A stretch of 64,000 nucleotides of DNA, taken from assembly GCA_963971225.1 (NCBI GenBank), contig OZ020268.1:61317900-61381899 (forward strand), in the 5' to 3' direction. The stretch is from Melieria omissa (Eukaryota; Arthropoda; Insecta; Diptera; Ulidiidae). A program made the translations under genes and the position numbers. The notes beneath the pieces are model-generated. The model was not told where the DNA came from. It made no database searches and saw only the letters and a program-made list of their open reading frames with translations. Numbering within the stretch: the stretch's first letter is position 1; each line of letters starts with the position of its first letter. Positions 30,446 through 42,139 of the stretch are shown here, piece by piece.

Positions 30446-31200
30446 CAATGAGTACATGACGCGAAACTGAGAGGAGTCACGGTTGCTAATTCGGTCAAAC
30501 CAGGCCCCAGAGTCGCAAATTCGGTCAAACCAGGCCCCAGAGTTGATTAGGGTTCGTACAGCAAATTCGCCATACAAAAGTCAGGGCAAGGGCTGCAGGT
30601 GCGTTCGAAGTTTTTTTGCAAATGAAATAATTGTTTTTTTTTTCTTTTATTCTGTAGTACGTTTATAGGAAATTGATTGCAAAAAAAATGTTGTTGCTGA
30701 AAAACGTCATAAGTATGTTCCAACGTGTTTTAATATGATTTAACCCATTGCTGCCCGGTACCAGTTTCGGCCATACGATTTTGATAAAATTTCATACACG
30801 ACCTAGAAGTAACCCAAAATGATCAGAAACAAAATGTCAGCTTTATATCTCTGCACGTAGTTGAGATATTCATTAGGTATTTTGTACCCATTACGCAGCA
30901 ATAGTAACTTTTTTCCATACTTTGAGAAGTGATCAGCTAAACACGTGAACGAAAGTTGTATTTTTTACATGTGAGTTAGGAGGCAGTTTGTTGTTAATTT
31001 CTAAGGCCGCTACGTTTCGCCAAATTTTCCACCTCCGAAAAATTCACGATTTTTGGAGTCTGGTAACTCTAGCTAGATGGCGAAATTTTAGGGTGACCTT
31101 CACTAGGTTAAGGTAGGTCCATCTTTACCCTAACTATCCCTATCAATGGTTTTGAGAGATCTCAAACATTGACTTTTTTGTGATTTTTTAAAAAAATCAC
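30446..31200. mobile_element. Truncated 8-bp-duplication element plus piggyBac-like MITE, remnant 1
   Basis: It begins exactly at the left end (CAATGAGTACATGACG) of the element seen whole at 26889. It contains the left end of the piggyBac-like MITE from 30744, then breaks off near 31200 at TTTTTTAAAAAAATCAC and joins the middle of a satellite unit (TTTTGCCTACTGC). The right ends of both elements are lost. Confidence 0.85.
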
Positions 31201-33185
31201 AAATTTTGCCTACTGCAAAATCTATAAAATGGTTGTAAAATATGATGATTCAAGGTTTATAGAAAAAATAATAACCTTAAAACTTAGCTGGAGTTTTGAG
31301 TTTTCATAAATGGGGTCAATCTTCTCGCTATCTCAAATAATGCACGAGAATTTCGTTGTGGAAAAGTGATATCGACCGCATGATACATCTATATCAGGGG
31401 TGCCCAAAATCTTCTTATGGAAAAGCAAAAACCAATACATGTAAAGTTGCCCAAAAAACTGCAAACAAATTATTTAATTAATTGAATTAGTTGAAAGCAC
31501 ATTGTGCATTTCGCTTGACCCTTAAAATTATAAGTGAAAAAAATATAATGTTCCCATTTGTCATTGCGGAAAGGCCAACCAATCGCCAAAACAAAAACTA
31601 CAAAAACAAAAGCATCTAATTTTTTTTCATACATACAATTTCTTGAGGCAACAAAACAAAAATCCGCGCAGCCCCCACACGTGTTGCTTCGTTGCTGTCA
31701 CAACAACGACTGATTGAAAGAATGCACCTCTGATCTATATAACCAATCAAATGCTTGTGGAACCTAAGTAAGCACAATCACTTTAATCAAAATGGCGTCA
31801 AAATTAAGCCAGAGTGACCACCTTTGACCAATTTGGTAAATAAAAAATATTTCCCACCGGCGACTTTGAAAAAATTGCTACTTGGGTGCAACCACTAAAA
31901 TGCTTGTCAACACCAAATGCATAAGTGCATATTAATAATTAAAATTTAGCCAGAGTCTTATGCTTTCTATATTGGTCCCTAACTTTTAATTATCCTTCAG
32001 GAATAATGAGCATATCGATACGCAAGGATAACATTGAAAAACTGCCTATTACAAAATACACACTCACCACTAAAGTGCTTATAGATTCCAGACGGTATGG
32101 GTTACGTTAATAAAAAACTCCTTTAAATGTAGCTAGAGATCGCAGCTTTATCAAATTAAATCAATAATTTGATTACTATTCGGCAATCATGAACAGATCG
32201 ATGCGCAAGAGTGACATTAAATGGCTGCCCACTGCAAAATCGATAAAATGCTTGTAAAATATGATGATTTTAGGTTTATAGAAAAAATAATAACCTTAAA
32301 ACCTAGCTGGAGTTTTGAGCTTTCATAAATGGGGTCAATCTTCTCGCTATCTCAAATAATGCAGGAGAATTTCGTTGTGGAAAAGTGATATCGACCACAT
32401 GATACATCTATATCAGGGGTGCCCAAAATCTTCTTATGGAAAAGCAAAAACCAATACATGTAAAGTTGCCCAAAAAAATGCAAACAAATTATTTCATTAA
32501 TTGAATTAGTTGAAAGCACATTGTGCATTGCGCTTGACCCTTAAAATTATAAGTGAAAAAAATATTTGTCATTGCCGAAAGGCCAACCAATCGCCAAAAC
32601 AAAAACTACAACAACAAAAGCATCTAATTTTTTTCATACATACAATTTCTTGAGGCAACAAAACAAAAATCCGCGCGCCCCCACACGTGTTGCTTCGTTG
32701 CTGTCACAACAACGACTGATTGAAAGAATGCACCTCTGATCTATATAACCAATCAAATGCTTGTGAAATCTAAATACGTACAATCACTTTATTCAAAATG
32801 GCGTCAAAATTAAGCCAGAGTGACCACCTTTCACCAATTTGGTAAATACAAAAAATATTTCACCGGCAGCGTGATCGAAATTATGGCTGTTAAATCTCGA
32901 CCCGTTAACGGATTTTAATAATATTAAGCCTTATTATTTAGCTAGACTCGTATGCTTTCTATAATGGTATCAATCATCCTTCTATACCCCAAGGTTCGAA
33001 AGCAAATCGATTTGGAACGGTGACTTTGAAAAAATTGCTACTTGGACGCAACCACTAAAATGCTGGTCAACACCAAATGCATAAGTGCATATTAATAACT
33101 GACCCCCTAAAATTTAGCTAGTCTTAAGCTTTCTATATTGGTCCCTAACTTTTCATTATCCTTCAGGAATAATGAGCATATCGAT

Positions 33186-33534
33186 TTTTTTTAATAATAA
33201 TATAATTGATTGGCACGACAGCCCGCTTACGCGAGACTAAGGCCTAGCTTCCCGCAACCACCCGTGTTGTGCGTGTGAATTTTGTACGCGGGTGGAAGGG
33301 ACCTACAGTTTTATGCCGGTTCCGAACGGCAGGTTGGGAGCTTTTTCATAGGCAATTTTTACTCTCAGAGGTTTGCCATTTCCAGCTGAGAGAACAGCCA
33401 CCGAAAGAGAAAACGAGTTTCCCGTTATTTTTTTTAGGTGTTACTACATGCAGTATTCGATCTTGCGTCGCTCTGCATGCGACTCGTTGGACCGCGCACT
33501 AACCAACTGAGCCACGGCGGCTGCTGAGCATATG
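33186..33534 (-). mobile_element. tRNA-derived SINE, copy 2
   Basis: Same family as 18038-18364, minus strand, 349 bp, with an A/T-rich tail at the left and the tRNA-like head at the right. The duplication ATGAGCATATCGAT lies at 33172-33185 and 33535-33548. It interrupts the third satellite monomer of a unit. Confidence 0.92.
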
Positions 33535-34197
33535 ATGAGCATATCGATGCGCAAGGATAACACTGAAAAACTGCCTATTGCAAAATACACACTCACCACT
33601 AAAGTGCTTATAGATTCCAAACCGTATGGGTTACGTTAATAAAAACCCCTTAAAATGTAGCTAGAGATTGCAGCTTTATCAAATTAAATCAATAATTTGA
33701 TTACTATTCGGCAATCATGAACAGATCGATGCGCAAGGGTGACATTAAATGGCTGCCTACTGCAAAATCGATAAAATGCTTGTAAAATATGATGATTCTA
33801 GGTTTATAGAAAAAATAATAACCCTAAGACTTAGCTGGAGTTTTGAGCTTTCATAAATGGGGTCAATCTTCTCGCTATCTCAAATAATGCAGGAGAATTT
33901 CGTTGTGGAAAAGTGATATCGACCACATGATACATCTATATCAGGGGTGCCCAAAATCTTCTTATGGAAAAGCAAACACCAATACATGTAAAGTTGCCCA
34001 AAAAAATGCAAACAAATTATTTAATTAATTGAATTAGTTGAAATCACATTGTGCGTTGCGCTTGACCCTTAAAATTATAAGTGAAACAAATATAATGTTA
34101 CCATTTGTCATTGCCGAAAGGCCAACCAATCGCCAACACAAAAAAGCAGACACACAAAAACTACAACAACAAAAGCATCTAATTTTTTTCATACATA

Positions 34198-35346
34198 CTA
34201 CTGTGATCAAACTGAAAGGTGAATTTTTAATTTAAACTTCGCGGGTTTTTCGAATCGGTAAATTTTTTGTTTCTGTAAGTTGGTAGCACTGTTAGTGACA
34301 TCTATGCTAAATTTCACGTCAAAATATTCATTAGTATTTGAGATACGCGTCGTTTTGTGAGGCTCTAAAAGTGAATTCTTCGATTTTTACTATGTCTGAA
34401 TTTATTGAACAAAGAAGTTGCATTAAATTTTGTTTGCGGAATGAAATTTCGCCTGCAGAAACGTTGAGGATGTTGCAAAAAGCCTTTGGTGATCAAACTC
34501 TGTCTTCTAAAAGTGTTTACAAGTGGTATAACGAGTTCAAAGCCGGTCCTGAGAGTGTTGAGAAAAATGTGGTGTCAAATCGGCCAAAACCATCGACTGA
34601 TGAACATCACGTCAAACAAGTCAAAGAAATGGTGCGTGAAAATCGTCGATTAACTATTAGAGACATTGCTGATAGTTTGGGCATATCATTTGGATCGGTG
34701 CAGGCAATTTTGAAAGACGAATTGGGCTTGAGAAGAGTCAAATCTCGAATGGTTCCAAAAACACTAAATTTTTTTCGAAAAAGACCGTCGTGTTAACATC
34801 TGACCAAGACCAAAAAAATCGCGTCAAAGTCGCTCAAAAATCAAGGTCATGTTGACAGTTTTCTTTGATTATCGTGGTGTGGTGCATTATGAATTCCTTC
34901 CGCCGGGCCAAACTGTCAACAAGGAATATTATTTGAGCGTTATGCGCCGCTTACGTGAAGCTATTCGCCTCAAGAGGCCAGAATTGTGGGCTGGCAACTC
35001 TTGGTTGTTGCACCACGATAATGCACCGTCTCATACTGCATTGGTTCTTCGTGATCATTTCGCCAAAAATTCAACAAATATCGTTCCGCAAGCACCGTAT
35101 TCGCCTGATTTGGCCCCGTGTGACTTCTGGCTGTTCAGCAAACTCAAAAGACCACTCCGAGGACACCGTTTTGACTCAATTGAGGAGATAAAAGCTGAAT
35201 CGAAGAAGGCTCTGATGGCCATCCCGATGGAGGATTTTTCCATCAGCAGCGGGAGGGGATTACTTTGAAGGAGATGAAATGGATTTGCAAGAATAAATAG
35301 ATTTTAAAAATATAACAAAATTCACCTTTCAGTTTGATCACAGTAG
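34198..35346 (+). mobile_element. mariner element, copy 2
   Basis: Nearly identical to 29227-30374 and in the same repeat-unit site (TA at 34196-34197). It has one extra T in the run before CGAAAAAGACC (about 34770-34780). The distance to copy 1 is 4,971 bp, as for the following remnant, so it arose by duplication of the array segment. Confidence 0.93.
34392..35268 (+). pseudogene. mariner transposase remnant, copy 2
   Basis: Same layout as copy 1: N-terminal DNA-binding half, deletion of the first catalytic Asp block, then the second and third Asp blocks. An added T moves the first half out of frame near its end, so it stops at about 34796 as NFFRKRPSC. It is more broken than copy 1. Confidence 0.9.
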
Positions 35347-35417
35347 TACAATTTCTTGAGGCAACAAAACAAAAATCCGCGCAGCCCCCACACGTGTTGC
35401 TTCGTTGCTGTCACAAC

Positions 35418-36172
35418 CAATGAGTACATGACGCGAAACTGAGAGGAGTCACGGTTGCTAATTCGGTCAAACCAGGCCCCAGAGTCGCAAATTCGGTCAA
35501 ACCAGGCCCCAGAGTTGATTAGGGTTCGTACAGCAAATTCGCCATACAAAAGTCAGGGCAAGGGCTGCAGGTGCGTTCGAAGTTTTTTTGCAAATGAAAT
35601 AATTGTTTTTTTTTTCTTTTATTCTGTAGTACGTTTATAGGAAATTGATTGCAAAAAAAATGTTGTTGCTGAAAAACGTCATAAGTATGTTCCAACGTGT
35701 TTTAATATGATTTAACCCATTGCTGCCCGGTACCAGTTTCGGCCATACGATTTTGATAAAATTTCATACACGACGTAGAAGTAACCCAAAATGATCAGAA
35801 ACAAAATGTCAGATTTATATCTCTGCACGTAGTTGAGATATTCATTAGGTATTTTGTACCCATTACGCAGCAATAGTAACTTTTTTCCATACTTTGAGAA
35901 GTGATCAGCTAAACACGTGAACGAAAGTTGTATTTTTTACATGTGAGTTAGGAGGCAGTTTGTTGTTAATTTCTAAGGCCGCTACGTTTCGCCAAATTTT
36001 CCACCTCCGAAAAATTCACGATTTTTGGAGTCTGGTAACTCTAGCTAGATGGCGAAATTTTAGGCTGACCTTCACTAGGTTAAGGTAGGTCCATCTTTAC
36101 CCTAACTATCCCTATCAATGGTTTTGAGAGATCTCAAACATTGACTTTTTTGTGATTTTTTAAAAAAATCAC
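35418..36172. mobile_element. Truncated 8-bp-duplication element plus piggyBac-like MITE, remnant 2
   Basis: Same left end and same right breakpoint as 30446-31200; the MITE part begins at 35716. The shared breakpoint shows that one deletion was later copied. Confidence 0.85.
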
Positions 36173-37116
36173 AAATTTTGCCTACTGCAAAATCTATAAA
36201 ATGGTTGTAAAATATGATGATTCAAGGTTTATAGAAAAAATAATAACCTTAAAACTTAGCTGGAGTTTTGAGTTTTCATAAATGGGGTCAATCTTCTCGC
36301 TATCTCAAATAATGCACGAGAATTTCGTTGTGGAAAAGTGATATCGACCACATGATACATCTATATAAGGGGTGAACAAAATCTTCTTATGGAATAGCAA
36401 ACACCAATACATGTAAGTTGCCCAAAAAAATGCAAACAAATTATTTAATTAATTGAATTAGTTGAAAGCACATTGTGCATTTCGCTTGACCCTTAAAATT
36501 ATAAGTAAAAAAAATATAATGTTCCCATTTGTCATTGCCGAAAGGCCAACCAATCGCCAACACAAAAAGCATACACACAAAAACTACAACAACAAAAGCA
36601 TCTAATTTTTTTTCATACATAGGGGAAGGTGGGGACCCTTCGTACGGTTTCCACATTTTATTTTTTTTATTTTTTATTTTTTCATGAATCAATCACCTGA
36701 CAGCTTAAATTTATAGTCTAACTATCTGAGATTCATATAAAAAAATGACAGATGATTTCATCTGATGTTTCAACCATAATTATGATTTAAACTAAATCTG
36801 GAATATGTACGAATCTGCCCCAACAACGGGGCACCTATATACAGTGTTGGGGGTACCTTCGTACGCTGTGGGGTAGTTCCGTACGTGCGATTAAAACGAC
36901 ACATATAAATCAAAATTCTTTTATTAACAATGAAATTAAACACAAAAATAAAGATTTAACTTCTATATTTAGCTTTCTTATTCTTCTTTTTTAAATTAAA
37001 ATCAGCTAAACTACGTTGCATTTGTCTTGCCCTAGCCCTTTTTTCCTGTTCTAGCTTTTTCAACTGCTTTTCATTGCGTTTCTCTTCAATTAGCTTTTTT
37101 TCGAGTGTGTCAGTAT

Positions 37117-39613
37117 TGATACGATGAGAAATTCTGTGCCGCACTGTACAGGAATGCTTTTCTCCGCACGAATGTTTTCCAAGCATACTTTTAGGCATGC
37201 ACTGTGAAGTACAGCAAAACTGTTATAAATTCGCTTGGTATAGTCCGATATGGCAAGGATGGTTCTCGAAGAAATGGGCTGTGCGAGAATGGTCGAGCGC
37301 TTTCCAATTAGAAGTTGCAAGAAACTTCGGCGCGATAAGAAAATTGGTATAAAAGCAGCAGTGGCAGCGCAAGGGGTCGAGTCTGTGTTGAGCAAGCAAT
37401 GGGGAAACATGCAATAGTAGTAGTGGAAAGTAGAACAAGTGCAAATTTGTAAATAAAGCGATTGTTAGTTTTGACTACGTTGCGCTGGATAACTGAAGTT
37501 GTTTTATTTTCAAATACAATCAAAACGAACCGTCGATAACGAACTGTGGAAATTCGTAACATTTGGTGTCAGAAAGTCAGGATTGTATTACTGAAAGTAA
37601 AATAAAATTATAAAAACGCAGACATGGTTAAACTGGAGCTGCTGAAGGTTGACCAGCTGAGGAAGGAGCTGGCTGCCTGGAATTTGCCGACTGCTGGCGG
37701 TAAGGTGGGGTTGCAGCTGCGTTTGCGAGAGGCGTGTGAATCACGAGGCATTGATTGGGCTGCACACGAGTTCGGAACGCAGGAACAAGAGGCGTCGGCC
37801 AAGGTGGAGGAATCGCCTGCTGGTGCTGCGTCGATGCAAAGTACGGCTGCAGCGGCTACGCCACCACATGCAATGGACATGAGCCAGCTTATGGTCGCAA
37901 TGAAAGGCATGTTTGAAGCTTCCAACCGGAAAATGGAAACTGCGAATCAGGAAATTTCAGCAAAAATCGAAACTACGAACCGAGAAATGGCGACAAATTC
38001 GCCAGGAAATTTCCGATAGACTGAACGGGAAAGTTGAGCATCTTGAGACGCGAATGGACAAGTGGGACAAACGAGTTGACAGTCTGGAGGATTCGGTAAA
38101 CAGGAAAATCGATGAGCGGCTTAAAGAGGTGCAGCTGCGAGCAAGAGTGCAGTCGGTTGAGGAAAGTTTTGCCATAGCAGTGCCTACTTATGATGGTACT
38201 ACGTTGTTCGACACATTCAAACTACAATTCGATATGGCTGCTTTGGAGAGTCAGTGGACCGATGTTAGGAAAGGTCGGAGACTGATACTGGCTCTAAGAG
38301 GTCCGGCAGCTGAGGTAATAAAAACAGTTCCGGAAGGTTTGAGAGGTGATTACGAGACCGTCATAAGGGCGCTGGCAGCCAGATACAGTGACGAGCACAA
38401 CAAAATGCTGTATTATTGCGAGCTGAAGAACCGCTGGCAAAGAGCAGACGAGGCGCTGCAGACGTATGCAGCAGACATTGAGCGGCTCGTACAGTTGTGC
38501 TACCCGAAATTCGGCGCTGATTATCTCGAGAGGATGAAGATTGAGGCGTTTATTGAAGGTCTTCATGACCCGGAGACACGACGCAGTGCATTGATGATGG
38601 GCAAGCCGACATTCCGTGAGACGGTGACAAGCGCATTGACGTATGAGGCGGCCTGGAGGGGAAGTTTTCGACATTCATCTGCGGAGATGCATGGGGTCCA
38701 ATCTGGACGTGTCACGCAAAGCCAGACAGTGAGCTCGGAGGCACCAGCGGAGCTGCGGGCATTATCATCTCGAGTCAGTTGCTGGCGATGTGGCAAGCAA
38801 GGCCACATATCACGAGACTGCCATCTGCGAGAAAAGCGTTCCGGACAAAAGACGTTGCCAAGAAGGGATGACGCTCTGCCACACCATTCGTGCGAGACCG
38901 AACGCAGGCATAATTCGCAGGCCGAAAACGAGGGACAAATTGTGGATGTTCGGTCGGTAAGAGTTCTGCTGTAATCGGTGTTCGGCTGCGAAAGGGCCGA
39001 GGGGAAGATCGCGGAGCCGCACTCAACTAGTTGAAAGCAGGTTGACGTGGTGTACAGGGTTCAACGCTGCTGCAGCGGAAATGCCAGGCTGAAAGTAGTC
39101 CATTTGGAGCGCCTGGCGTCTTACTCCGGCGGAGCCTCGGTACTTGTTCGGGACGAACAAGTCTAAGCGATGGACAGTGATACGATGAGAAATTCTGTGC
39201 CGCACTGTACAGGAATGCTTTTCTCCGCACGAATGTTTTCCAAGCATACTTTTAGGCATGCACTGTGAAGTACAGCAAAACTGTTATAAATTCGCTTGGT
39301 ATAGTCCGATATGGCAAGGATGGTTCTCGAAGAAATGGGCTGAGCGAGAATGGTCGAGCGCTTTCCAATTAGAAGTTGCAAGAAACTTCGGCGCGATAAG
39401 AAAATTGGTATAAAAGCAGCAGTGGCAGCGCAAGGGGTCGAGTCTGTGTTGAGCAAGCAATGGGGAAACATGCAATAGTAGTAGTGGAAAGTAGAACAAG
39501 TGCAAATTTGTAAATAAAGCGATTGTTAGTTTTGACTACGTTGCGCTGGATAACTGAAGTTGTTTTATTTTCAAAACCAATCCAAACGAACCTGTGAAGT
39601 AATTTTCGTAACA
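37117..39613 (+). mobile_element. gag-only LTR retrotransposon (TR-GAG type), copy 1
   Basis: LTRs at 37117-37561 (445 bp) and 39178-39613 (436 bp) begin TGATACG and end CGTAACA. They are flanked by the duplication GTAT (37113-37116 and 39614-39617). A primer-site-like TTTGGTGTCAGAAAG follows the 5' LTR. The interior contains only gag and about 200 bp of noncoding sequence; there is no pol. The two LTRs are nearly the same except in the last 50 bases, which differ strongly. No clear polypurine tract precedes the 3' LTR. It depends on another element's enzymes, if it is mobile at all. Confidence 0.9.
37624..38974 (+). pseudogene. gag: Gag with SAP-like N-terminus and CCHC knuckle, frameshifted, copy 1
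   Basis: The frame from ATG 37624 encodes 131 residues. Residues 6-40 resemble a SAP DNA-binding motif (LKVDQLRKELAAWNLPTAGG). A helical coiled-coil-like stretch (NRKMETANQEISAKIETTN) follows, then a frameshift near 37990-38015. Reading continues in the next frame to TAA 38972-38974 through a capsid-like region (ALRGPAAEVIKTVPEG, ALAARYSDEHNK) and a CCHC zinc knuckle, CWRCGKQGHISRDC (near 38780-38822). It would package retroelement RNA. The identical frameshift is in copy 2. Confidence 0.85.
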
Positions 39614-42139
39614 GTATATATACGTGATTTTTCTGGCCGTCGTCCTTTTATTTTTTTTATTACTTCTTACAACAGTCGGATAGGGTTGAATTGCTTCTGG
39701 TGTCAAAACTGTCTTCAAAGGAGCTACTATTTGATGGATTGGTGAATTATTCAAAGCATCTAGTTCACAAGCATCTAAATTAAACGTTTGTAGTTCATCA
39801 TCATAAGTTATCAATGGTGAGTTAATAGTTTGTTTTGTAGATTCTCGCGGAACCTCAAAGAAATCCTGTGTTCCAGAAGTAGAGGGTTGGCAGATATCAG
39901 AGACACTTGGCTGCGGAGTAGTTGCTGACAAATCTTCAACGACGTTTTGAGTAGGAGGCACATGTTCTAAGTTACCGGATACACCTCAGTTGGAGCAAAA
40001 TTTTCGTCACTAAAGGCTAATTCATTAAGAGGCCATATTCCGGGTTTATTGAACCCGCTTCTGATATTTTTTGCCGTGAATGAGTCGAAAAATGCAATTT
40101 TCGCAAGCTTTGGAATATTGTAAATTGTCAATGCTTTGCCTGGGTTCATTGTATGCCAATTATTGAAAGCAATTTTCAACTTTGATTTAAATGGTCCAAA
40201 GACTCCCACATCAAGTGGTTATAGGCGGTGAGATGTATGTGGTGGAAAAGATAGGTAAATTATGCCATTTTCTTTGGCGTAGTGGATGGCTTCGAGAGAA
40301 ACATGGCTTTCATGATTATCACACAACAATAACATGGGGTTATCTTTTGTGCAGAGTGTGTGCTTCTGGATATGTTTTACAACCGAGACGAATATATCGC
40401 TATTTATCCAGCCACTTTTATTTGCAGCGCCGAGACTTCCTTCAGGTGCTCCTTCGAGAAAATGATCTTTATAATGAACGCGTGGAAACACGAAAAGTGG
40501 AGGAATGGTATTTCCACTGGCAGATATAATGCCACCAAAAGTTACGAGCTCGCCTCTTTCAGCTGATACAATTTGTCCGACTTGTTTTTGTTAAACGCAA
40601 AAGATCTGGCAGCGCTTGTGTTTTCGGGTTTGCGTAAACTGAGTTCCGGGTTTCTTCTGCGAAAACCATACAGCCATTCTTTCCCAGCCATCTTATTTTC
40701 TTCCCACTTTGCTGGATATTTCAAACTCAAATATTTGGCATACTCATATGCTAGCTTTCTTGCTTGAATCGTCGTAAGTCCATGATGCATCTTACAACAT
40801 TTGATAATATAATCATTTAGCAGATTTTCTTCTTCCATAGAAAAGACTTGGAAACTTGTATATTTAGAGTCAAATATACGGTTGCTTGACCCTTCAGCAT
40901 CATTGCTATTCTTTTTTTTTACTCGGCTTTCTAATGTTGACAATTTCAAATTGTACTTGTCCGCAGCTTTTCTATATGACAATACTCCTTGCATAACATC
41001 AAAATAGATATTTTTCAATATACATAGAATAATTTAATTAAATTCGTCATAAAATCGGATAGAGTTATAGTAGATTTCTGAATCTGGGCTTGTTTGAAAG
41101 GTATTTTTATATGGTATTTTTATATATCGTGACCAAAGTTTGCAGCAGTTTTGTAGTTTTGTAGCATTTTAAAACTCGCTACAAATTGGGTCACTCATAC
41201 GCCACGTCGGCCCGCTTAATATTTGCAACGCATTTAACTGCGTCCTTGTGCAAGTCGTTGCATATGCTGAAAATTGTTGATACAGATTCTGAAAGGTGAT
41301 AAAAATACCTTTCAAACAAGCCCAGACTGAGAAATCTACTACTCTAACCGACTCTATCTAACTAACTCTATCCGATTTTTTGACGAATTTAATTAAATTA
41401 TTCTATGTATATTGAAAAATATCTATTTTGAAATTTTGGGGGGCTCCAAAACCAACTTAGAGCTATGGTCTCTTGAGCAACATTTCTCAGAATCACCTAT
41501 AGATTACGTTTTTGCTATACGCTTCATCAAAAAAAAATTAACCCGCCCTAGGGTACATATAACCTACCTGCCTACCAGTTGGGGCACATTCGTACGCACT
41601 CAAACGTGCCCCATCTAGTTCTGTCCGAAATTCCCCACTAACTAAATAACAACAAAATATAACCTCTTTTAATAATAATAGGAAAACGTCATAAATTAAG
41701 TATTGAAAACGTATCTTAAGTATATTTTGCTACTTTCTGATATAATACTCTACACGAAAACTTATTTTATCTACGGCAACAATAGACAAAAACATTGATC
41801 AACAAATTACTTACCGAGCGCGAAAACACGTTCGTGCCTGTCACTTCACTCTCACCGGTGCGAATGGCGCGATACTACGTTGACGTAAAGTTGGTACCTC
41901 GACTCACGCACACATACAAAAGCGAGACCGTACGTTGTTTCGTTCAAGTTTTATTATGACTGTATGAATGTGCCCCGCGTACGAAGGGTAACGATCTTCC
42001 CCTACAATTTCTTGAGTCAACAAAACAAAATCCGCGCAGCCCCACACGTGTTGCTTCGTTGCTGTCACAACAACGACTGATTAAAAGAATGCACCTCTGA
42101 TCTATATAACCAATCAAATGCTTGTGGAACCTAAGTACG

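Larger units (their letters stand above)
36959..41018 (-). pseudogene. pogo-like transposase remnant, copy 1
   Basis: Read on the minus strand from 41018. It opens with a psq/CENP-B-type helix-turn-helix (SYRKAADKYNLKLSTLESRV) and a second DNA-binding part (EWLYGFRRRNPELSLRKPEN). An out-of-frame joint near 40590 follows, at which the block with the first catalytic Asp is missing. Then come the core blocks SAERGELVTFGG, LLLCDNHESHVS (second Asp) and FPPHTSHRL, a stop, and DVGVFGPFKSKLK. Frameshifts follow near 39975 and in an A-run near 39645. The Lys/Glu-rich C-terminal tail (LIEEKRNEKQLKKLEQEKR) lies at 36959-37112, beyond the LTR insertion. It is non-functional; relatives bind their own ends with the CENP-B-like domain. 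Confidence 0.85.
36622..42002 (-). mobile_element. pogo-like DNA transposon, copy 1, carrying an LTR element
   Basis: The inverted ends GGGGAAGGTGGGGACCCTTC and the complement near 41978-42002 are imperfect but clear (both lead into CCCTTCGTACG). TA flanks at 36620-36621 and 42003-42004, in the unit's TTTCATACATACAATTTC site. Without the LTR insertion it is about 2.9 kb. The transposase remnant is on the minus strand. TA duplication and the transposase type place it in the pogo/Tigger branch of Tc1/mariner. Confidence 0.88.

Noticed and set aside
33269..33502. Open frame of 77 codons, repeated at 43798 and in reverse at 18062
   Set aside because: It lies wholly inside the SINE and has no protein features.
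35322..35549. Open frame of 75 codons repeated at 30350, 45851 and partly 26811
   Set aside because: It spans the junction of the satellite unit and the 8-bp-duplication element; it is a by-product of repeats.
37223..37562. Minus-strand open frames in the LTR of the gag-only element
   Set aside because: Low-complexity shadows present in both LTRs; no domain or start context.
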